NCBI GenBank assembly: GCA_030430155.1
Contig: JAUIFV010000030.1
Span: 1 to 36,235 of the forward strand
From: Gammaproteobacteria bacterium
Lineage (GTDB): Bacteria; Pseudomonadota; Gammaproteobacteria; Xanthomonadales; SZUA-5
Reading direction: 5' to 3'
DNA length: 36,235 nt
Shown: positions 31,775 through 36,235 of the stretch, piece after piece
Numbering within the stretch: position 1 is the stretch's first letter
Layout of the letters: each line of letters opens with the position of its first letter
The notes under the pieces: model-generated
Database searches by the model: none
What the model saw: the letters and a program-made list of their open reading frames with translations, nothing else
Told to the model about the DNA's origin: nothing
Position numbers and translations under genes: made by a program

Positions 31775-32155
31775 ATGAGCCTGCAAACACCGATTGCTCG
31801 CGCCCGCGGACTGGGGTCTGCCAAGAGCGGATCCGAACACTGGATCGTGCAGCGCATAACCGCGGTGCTGCTGTTGCCGCTGACTCTTTGGTTTATCTAC
31901 TTTGCCTGCATGCTGGTTGGTGCCGACTATGCGGCCATTCGGGCTGCGGTGGGTCAGCCCTGGAATGCGGCGCTGCTGGCGACATTCCTGATCATCGTGC
32001 TCTACCACGCGCAACTGGGGTTGCAGGTGGTCATCGAAGACTATCTGCACGTGCGCTGGCTGGAGATCACCGCACTGGTGGCGGTCAAATTCATCGCTTT
32101 CTTCGGGTCGGTAGTGGTTCTGCTGGCCTTGGCCCGCGTGGCCCTGGGCGCCTGA
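31775..32155 (+). CDS. sdhD: succinate dehydrogenase hydrophobic membrane anchor subunit
   Basis: 126 residues, three transmembrane helices (RITAVLLLPLTLWFIYFACM; LLATFLIIVLYHAQLGLQVV; VKFIAFFGSVVVLLALARVA). The haem and quinone region is YHAQLGLQVVIEDYLHVRW, with the conserved His and D-Y pair. It forms the membrane anchor with SdhC. TGAGGAGC lies just upstream of its ATG. sdhA follows 21 bases downstream. Confidence 0.96.
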   Translation: MSLQTPIARARGLGSAKSGSEHWIVQRITAVLLLPLTLWFIYFACMLVGADYAAIRAAVGQPWNAALLATFLIIVLYHAQLGLQVVIEDYLHVRWLEITALVAVKFIAFFGSVVVLLALARVALGA

Positions 32156-32176
32156 GCGCCCAACGACTAAGGACCA

Positions 32177-33964
32177 ATGATGAGCGCTTACAAACTCATA
32201 GAGCATAAGTACGACGTCGTGGTGGTCGGTGCCGGCGGGGCAGGGTTGCGGGCCACCATGGGCACGGCGGCAAGAGGTCTCAGCACCGCATGTGTCACCA
32301 AGGTCTTTCCGACCCGCAGCCACACCGTTGCCGCGCAGGGCGGTATCAGCGCGGCGCTGGGCAACATGGGTGAGGACGACTGGCGCTTCCATTTCTACGA
32401 CACCATCAAGGGCTCGGACTGGCTGGGTGATCAGGACGCCATCGAATACATGTGCAGAGAGGCGATTCCGGCGATCATCGAGCTGGAGCATTACGGCGTG
32501 CCTTTCTCACGCACCGAGGACGGCAAGATTTATCAGCGCCCCTTCGGCGGCATGACCACGCATTACGGCAAGGGCACTGCGCAGCGCACCTGTGCCGCGG
32601 CGGACCGCACCGGCCACGCGATGCTGCACACGCTCTACCAGCAGTCGCTGCGTTACGACGCGCGCTTCTACATCGAATACTTCGCCATGGACCTGATCAT
32701 GGATGGCGATGAGTGCCGCGGCGTGCTGGCCTGGGATATGTCCACCGGCGAGCTGCACGTGTTCCGTGCCCATGCGGTGATCCTGGCCACCGGCGGTTAT
32801 GGTCGAGCCTATTTCTCTTGTACTTCCGCCCACACCTGCACCGGCGACGGCAATGCGATGGTGCAGCGGGCCGGCTTCCCCTTGCAGGACATGGAGTTCG
32901 TGCAGTTCCATCCCACCGGCATCTACGGTGCGGGCTGCTTGATCACCGAAGGCGTGCGCGGCGAGGGCGGCTATTTGACCAATTCCAAGGGTGAGCGCTT
33001 CATGGAGCGCTATGCCCCCAACGCCAAGGATCTGGCCTCGCGCGACGTGGTTTCGCGGGCGATGACCATGGAGATCCGTGAGGGTCGCGGGGTTGGCAAG
33101 GAGAATGACCATATCTTCCTGCACCTGGAGCATCTGGGTCCGGAAGTGATCAACGAAAAACTGCCAGGGATCGCCGAAACCGCGCACATCTTTGCCGGCG
33201 TGGATGTATCCAAGTCGCCGATCCCGGTACTGCCCACCGTGCACTACAACATGGGCGGCATCCCCACCAACTATCACGGCGAAGTGGTGCGGCTGAAGGA
33301 CGGCGATCCCGATTGCGTGGTGCCGGGTCTGTTCGCGATCGGCGAAGCGGCCTGCGTCAGCGTGCACGGCGCCAATCGGCTGGGCTCCAATTCACTGCTC
33401 GACCTGGTGGTATTCGGCCGCTCGGTGGCCAACCGCTGCGGCGAGATCATGAAGCCCAACCAGCGCCACAAGGATCTGCCGACCAGTCACTACGATGGCA
33501 TCCTCGGCGAGTTCGACGGCCTGCGCAACGCCAAGGGCGAGCTGCGCACTGCGGACATCCGCCTGGAGATGCAGAAGGTGATGCAGAAGGACGCCGCGGT
33601 GTTCCGCACCTCCAAGTCGCTCAAGGAGGGCTGCGAAGCGATCAGCAAGGTCTACGACAGCTTCCCACAGGTCAATGTCTCGGATCGCTCGATGGTCTGG
33701 AACTCCGATCTGGTCGAGACCCTGGAGCTGCGCAACCTGCTTGGTCAGGCGGTGGCGACCATGTATTCAGCCGAGAACCGGCATGAGTCCAGAGGTGCGC
33801 ACGCTCACGAGGACTTCCCCGATCGCAATGACGAGGAGTGGCACAAGCATTCGCTGGTGCACGTCGATGCGGCGGGCAAGGTGAAGTTCGAGTATCGGCC
33901 GGTGCACATGTACACCTTGAGCGAAGACGTCGATCCGGTTCCACCGAAGGCGCGCGTTTACTAG
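32177..33964 (+). CDS. sdhA: succinate dehydrogenase flavoprotein subunit
   Basis: 595 residues. It oxidises succinate to fumarate with covalent FAD and passes electrons to SdhB. The FAD-binding Rossmann site is [15 protein letters not shown]. The His that binds FAD lies in [17 protein letters not shown]. The substrate and active-site regions are [23 protein letters not shown] and [20 protein letters not shown]. The C-terminus [20 protein letters not shown] is typical. Two ATGs lie in tandem (32177 and 32180), with AAGGA upstream; either may be used. Confidence 0.99.
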   Translation: MMSAYKLIEHKYDVVVVGAGGAGLRATMGTAARGLSTACVTKVFPTRSHTVAAQGGISAALGNMGEDDWRFHFYDTIKGSDWLGDQDAIEYMCREAIPAIIELEHYGVPFSRTEDGKIYQRPFGGMTTHYGKGTAQRTCAAADRTGHAMLHTLYQQSLRYDARFYIEYFAMDLIMDGDECRGVLAWDMSTGELHVFRAHAVILATGGYGRAYFSCTSAHTCTGDGNAMVQRAGFPLQDMEFVQFHPTGIYGAGCLITEGVRGEGGYLTNSKGERFMERYAPNAKDLASRDVVSRAMTMEIREGRGVGKENDHIFLHLEHLGPEVINEKLPGIAETAHIFAGVDVSKSPIPVLPTVHYNMGGIPTNYHGEVVRLKDGDPDCVVPGLFAIGEAACVSVHGANRLGSNSLLDLVVFGRSVANRCGEIMKPNQRHKDLPTSHYDGILGEFDGLRNAKGELRTADIRLEMQKVMQKDAAVFRTSKSLKEGCEAISKVYDSFPQVNVSDRSMVWNSDLVETLELRNLLGQAVATMYSAENRHESRGAHAHEDFPDRNDEEWHKHSLVHVDAAGKVKFEYRPVHMYTLSEDVDPVPPKARVY

Positions 33965-33995
33965 AGCAACCTACCGTTAGCCGCGAGAGCAGATC

Positions 33996-34778
33996 ATGGC
34001 GCAGTTCAGACTTCCGGAAAATTCGCGTATCAGCGGTGGCAAGCACCACCCGGCCAAGAGCGGCGGCAATATCCGTCGCTTCAAGATCTATCGCTGGGAA
34101 CCGGACTCGGGGAAAAACCCCAGCACCGACACCTTCGATGTGGATCTGGATTCCTGCGGGCCGATGGTGCTCGACGCGCTGATCAAGATCAAAAACGAGG
34201 TTGATCCGACGCTGACCTTCCGTCGCTCCTGCCGCGAGGGGATCTGCGGCTCCTGCGCAATGAACATCGACGGCAGCAACACGCTGGCCTGTACCAAGGC
34301 CATTGCCGACGTCAAGGGCGAGGTGAAGATCTACCCGCTGCCGCACATGCCGGTGGTCAAGGACCTGGTCCCCGATCTGACCCATTTCTACGCCCAGCAC
34401 GCTTCGATCCGGCCGTGGATACGCACCCAAAGCGCGCCGCCACCGGACAGCGAGCGTCTGCAGTCCAAGGAGGAACGGGCCAAGCTGGACGGGCTTTATG
34501 AGTGCATCCTCTGCGCCTGCTGCTCCACATCCTGTCCCAGCTACTGGTGGAACGGCGAACGCTATCTGGGCCCGGCGATACTGCTGCAGGCCTACCGCTG
34601 GATCATCGACTCCCGTGACGAAGCCACCGGCGAGCGGCTCGACGAGCTTGAGGATCCGTTCAAGCTGTATCGCTGCCACACCATCATGAACTGCACCAAG
34701 ACCTGTCCAAAGGGTCTGAATCCGGCATTGGCGATCGCCGAGATCAAGAAGCTGATGGTGGCACGGCGCGGGCTGTAG
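33996..34778 (+). CDS. sdhB: succinate dehydrogenase iron-sulfur subunit
   Basis: 260 residues. It carries electrons from SdhA to ubiquinone. The 2Fe-2S site is [16 protein letters not shown] with a later lone Cys in NTLACTKAI. The 4Fe-4S site is [18 protein letters not shown] and the 3Fe-4S site is [19 protein letters not shown]. All Cys ligands are present. The start lies 32 bases after sdhA, and sdhE begins 19 bases after its stop. Confidence 0.98.
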   Translation: MAQFRLPENSRISGGKHHPAKSGGNIRRFKIYRWEPDSGKNPSTDTFDVDLDSCGPMVLDALIKIKNEVDPTLTFRRSCREGICGSCAMNIDGSNTLACTKAIADVKGEVKIYPLPHMPVVKDLVPDLTHFYAQHASIRPWIRTQSAPPPDSERLQSKEERAKLDGLYECILCACCSTSCPSYWWNGERYLGPAILLQAYRWIIDSRDEATGERLDELEDPFKLYRCHTIMNCTKTCPKGLNPALAIAEIKKLMVARRGL

Positions 34779-34796
34779 TTTGCGCTGGCGGCGTCG

Positions 34797-35039
34797 ATGA
34801 GCGAGGGCGATCTGGGGCGAGTGCGCTGGCGCTGCCGGCGCGGCATGAAGGAGTTGGACTTCATGCTAAACCGTTTCGTTGATCGGCACTGGGAAAGCGC
34901 CAGCGAGGCCCAACGCGCGCAGCTATGGCAACTGCTCGAATGCGAAGATGATCAGCTATGGGACTGGCTGAGCGGCCGCTTCGCTTGCCCCGATGAGAGC
35001 CTGAGTGAGTTGGTCGAACGCATCCGCCAGCCGACTTGA
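34797..35039 (+). CDS. sdhE: FAD assembly factor SdhE
   Basis: 80 residues. SdhE (YgfY/CptB) binds SdhA and promotes covalent attachment of FAD. The key motif is RGMKELDFMLNRFVD (R-G-x-x-E-x-D, about residues 15-29). A second part, LLECEDDQLWDWLSGR, is also typical. Together with the SdhAF4-like gene at 31099, this cluster encodes two SdhA-directed assembly factors. The ygfX-like gene overlaps its 3' end. Confidence 0.96.
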   Translation: MSEGDLGRVRWRCRRGMKELDFMLNRFVDRHWESASEAQRAQLWQLLECEDDQLWDWLSGRFACPDESLSELVERIRQPT

Positions 35040-35421
35040 GCTGAGCACAACGGACCCCCAGCTACGCGTGTTGGTGGTCATCATCGCGGCATTGCTGGTC
35101 ATCGCGGTGGTCTGGGCCAGCGTGCTGCCGCTGGCGGCATTGGTGTTGCTGCCGTTAATCTGTGGCTGGTTATGGTTTCGCCTCGGCGCTGGCGTCGAGC
35201 GCGTCGTGCTGCTGGCCAGCGATAGCGACCAGGTCAGTGTGGACCAGCACAGTTTCACGCTGGCCAATCACGCAGCGGTAGCGGCCTTGATCGGCCTGCG
35301 TTTGCAAGATGGAAAGGGAATGCGCATGGATGTGCTTTTTGCACCGTGGAATAGCCGCGCCGAAGACCGGCGTCAGCTGCGCCTGTGGCTGGCGCGGCAC
35401 GGCAGCGGCGACACGCGCTGA
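35005..35421 (+). CDS. ygfX: YgfX/CptA-like inner membrane protein
   Basis: 138 residues from GTG 35005, which overlaps sdhE by 35 bases; a shorter start near GTG 35067 is possible. Two adjacent membrane helices (VLVVIIAALLVIAVVWAS and LPLAALVLLPLICGWLWF) are followed by a beta-rich cytoplasmic domain ending in LFAPWNSRAEDRRQLRLWLA, the usual YgfX close. In E. coli the partner gene ygfX (cptA) lies beside sdhE (cptB). It was proposed as a toxin acting on FtsZ and MreB, although later work on SdhE favours flavinylation. The assignment rests on size, topology and position; sequence identity is low. Confidence 0.72.
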   Translation: MSWSNASASRLELSTTDPQLRVLVVIIAALLVIAVVWASVLPLAALVLLPLICGWLWFRLGAGVERVVLLASDSDQVSVDQHSFTLANHAAVAALIGLRLQDGKGMRMDVLFAPWNSRAEDRRQLRLWLARHGSGDTR

Positions 35422-36235
35422 TGTTGCGCCCGCTGGAGCTATTCATCGGCCTGCGCTACACCGGGGCCAAGCGGCGTAACTTCTTCATTTCAATCATCTC
35501 TGCGTTCTCCATGCTGGGTATCGCTCTCGGCGTGGCGGCGCTGATCGTGGTGATCTCGGTGATGAATGGCTTCGAGCAGGAGCTGCGCGCGCGCATCCTG
35601 GGCATGGTGGCGCACGCCACGGTCGCCGAGTTCGGCGCCGATCTGGCCGATTGGCGCAGCGCAGAGTCCACGGTCCTGGAGCACCCGAAGGTGGTCGGCG
35701 CGGCGCCCTATGTGGAGCGTGAGGCGCTGTTTCAGGGCCGCAGGGTAAGCGGCGCAATCGTCCGCGGCGTCTTGCCGGAGAAGGAACTGGCGGTCTCCGA
35801 GCTCGGCCGCAAGATGGTGCAGGGCAGCCTGGATGATCTGCGCGAGGGCGACTTCGGCATCGTCCTCGGGCTGGAGCTGTCCTACGCGCTGGGCGCGCAG
35901 GTCGGCGACAGCGTGACCCTCTACGCGCCGCAGGCGCGGACCACGCCAGCGGGAATGATTCCCACCGTCAAGCGCTTTCGGGTGGTTGGGATATTCGAGA
36001 TCGGTATGTACGAATACGATCGCGGCACCTCGGTGATCCACATGGCCGATGCGCAGAAGCTGTTCCGCATGGGCGACGGGGTCACCGGCTTACGTCTGCA
36101 GCTGACCGATCTGTTTGACGCCTGGACGGTCAGCGACCAGCTCACCGAGCGCATGGGTGGAGACTTGCTGGTTCGCGACTGGACCCAGCAGCACGCCAAT
36201 TTCTTCCGCGCCATTCGCACCGAGAAGATGGTGAT
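35421..36235 (+). CDS. lolC: lipoprotein-releasing system permease LolC/LolE, 5' part
   Basis: The first 271 codons are inside the window and the 3' end is cut off. The protein is the inner-membrane permease of the LolCDE ABC system, which extracts outer-membrane lipoproteins and hands them to LolA. The N-terminus PLELFIGLRYTGAKRRNFFI is the family signature. The first membrane helix is SAFSMLGIALGVAALIVVIS, followed by VMNGFEQELRARILGM. The periplasmic region shows GIVLGLELSYALGAQVGDSV and IFEIGMYEYDRGTSVIHMAD. LolC and LolE cannot be told apart with certainty from this part. Its ATG shares a base with the ygfX stop (TGATG), so it may be co-translated. Confidence 0.92.
   Translation, partial: MLRPLELFIGLRYTGAKRRNFFISIISAFSMLGIALGVAALIVVISVMNGFEQELRARILGMVAHATVAEFGADLADWRSAESTVLEHPKVVGAAPYVEREALFQGRRVSGAIVRGVLPEKELAVSELGRKMVQGSLDDLREGDFGIVLGLELSYALGAQVGDSVTLYAPQARTTPAGMIPTVKRFRVVGIFEIGMYEYDRGTSVIHMADAQKLFRMGDGVTGLRLQLTDLFDAWTVSDQLTERMGGDLLVRDWTQQHANFFRAIRTEKMV

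Noticed and set aside
35005-35421. sdhE-ygfX as a toxin-antitoxin pair
   Set aside because: The position in the sdh cluster and the RGxxE motif support the SdhE flavinylation role. The TA proposal for the E. coli pair is not supported by anything seen here.

Overview
The window is a GC-rich chromosomal segment, and almost every gene in it is complete. Gene content and order suggest a gammaproteobacterium of the Lysobacterales/Xanthomonadales type. The pointers are a sdhC-sdhD-sdhA-sdhB-sdhE-ygfX-lolC run with ygfZ diverging from it, a minC-minD-minE cluster, guaB-guaA, a class III alcohol dehydrogenase with S-formylglutathione hydrolase, and many secreted or regulatory accessory genes. The taxonomic placement is inference from gene order and protein style, not from a search.

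Layout. 1-448 is the 3' end of a modC-like ABC ATPase. 525-5341 is a three-gene module: an ECF sigma factor, a membrane anti-sigma-like protein and a large exported TPR-CHAT putative protease. 5619-7159 holds two genes of unknown function. 7430-10514 is guaB-guaA (GMP synthesis). 10469-13863, on the minus strand, is a GNAT acetyltransferase followed by minC, minD, minE and a small HExxH protein. 14135-17049 holds a flavodoxin-fold reductase, a SnoaL-like protein, an APH-type kinase and an ExoD-like membrane protein. 17120-19083 (minus) is the glutathione-dependent formaldehyde detoxification pair. 19176-20552 is fumC and 20783-21703 is a proline-rich exported protein. 22186-26812 (minus) is a second regulatory locus: an ECF sigma factor, a Ser/Thr kinase with TPRs, an exported protein with N-G-x-R-L repeats and an ADYC-type protein. 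Diverging from it, 26970-28934 encodes a secreted beta-helix protein. 29250-30092 is an orphan phosphonate-type binding protein. 30165-36235 is ygfZ and the succinate dehydrogenase cluster. This includes a 58-residue SdhAF4-like assembly factor gene (31099-31275) that is easy to miss, and ends with the 5' part of lolC.

Two dispersed repeat types run through the intergenic DNA. The first is a palindromic element of up to about 180 bp with ends reading CTAGCCCGCATTATT. I see five full, degenerate or partial copies: 5345-5503, 11016-11197, 15192-15223, 21784-21953 and 23384-23513. Four lie just downstream of a gene, and the copy after minE supplies the apparent start codon of the next gene. The second is a heptanucleotide GCCCTGW tandem repeat (7166-7331) with a related tract at 16368-16395.

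The most interesting biology lies in the two sigma-factor loci. In the first, an ECF factor with ordinary acidic region 2.2 is encoded with a zinc-less anti-sigma-like membrane protein and a TPR-CHAT protein that keeps the His/Cys pair. This resembles the logic of the type III-E CRISPR Craspase pathway (TPR-CHAT, cleavable inhibitor, sigma factor), but there is no CRISPR here and the protease is predicted to be exported. In the second, the ECF factor has Thr/Ser where the acidic region 2.2 residues usually sit and is encoded next to a transmembrane Ser/Thr kinase. That suggests activation by phosphorylation, as described for EcfP/PknT of Vibrio parahaemolyticus.
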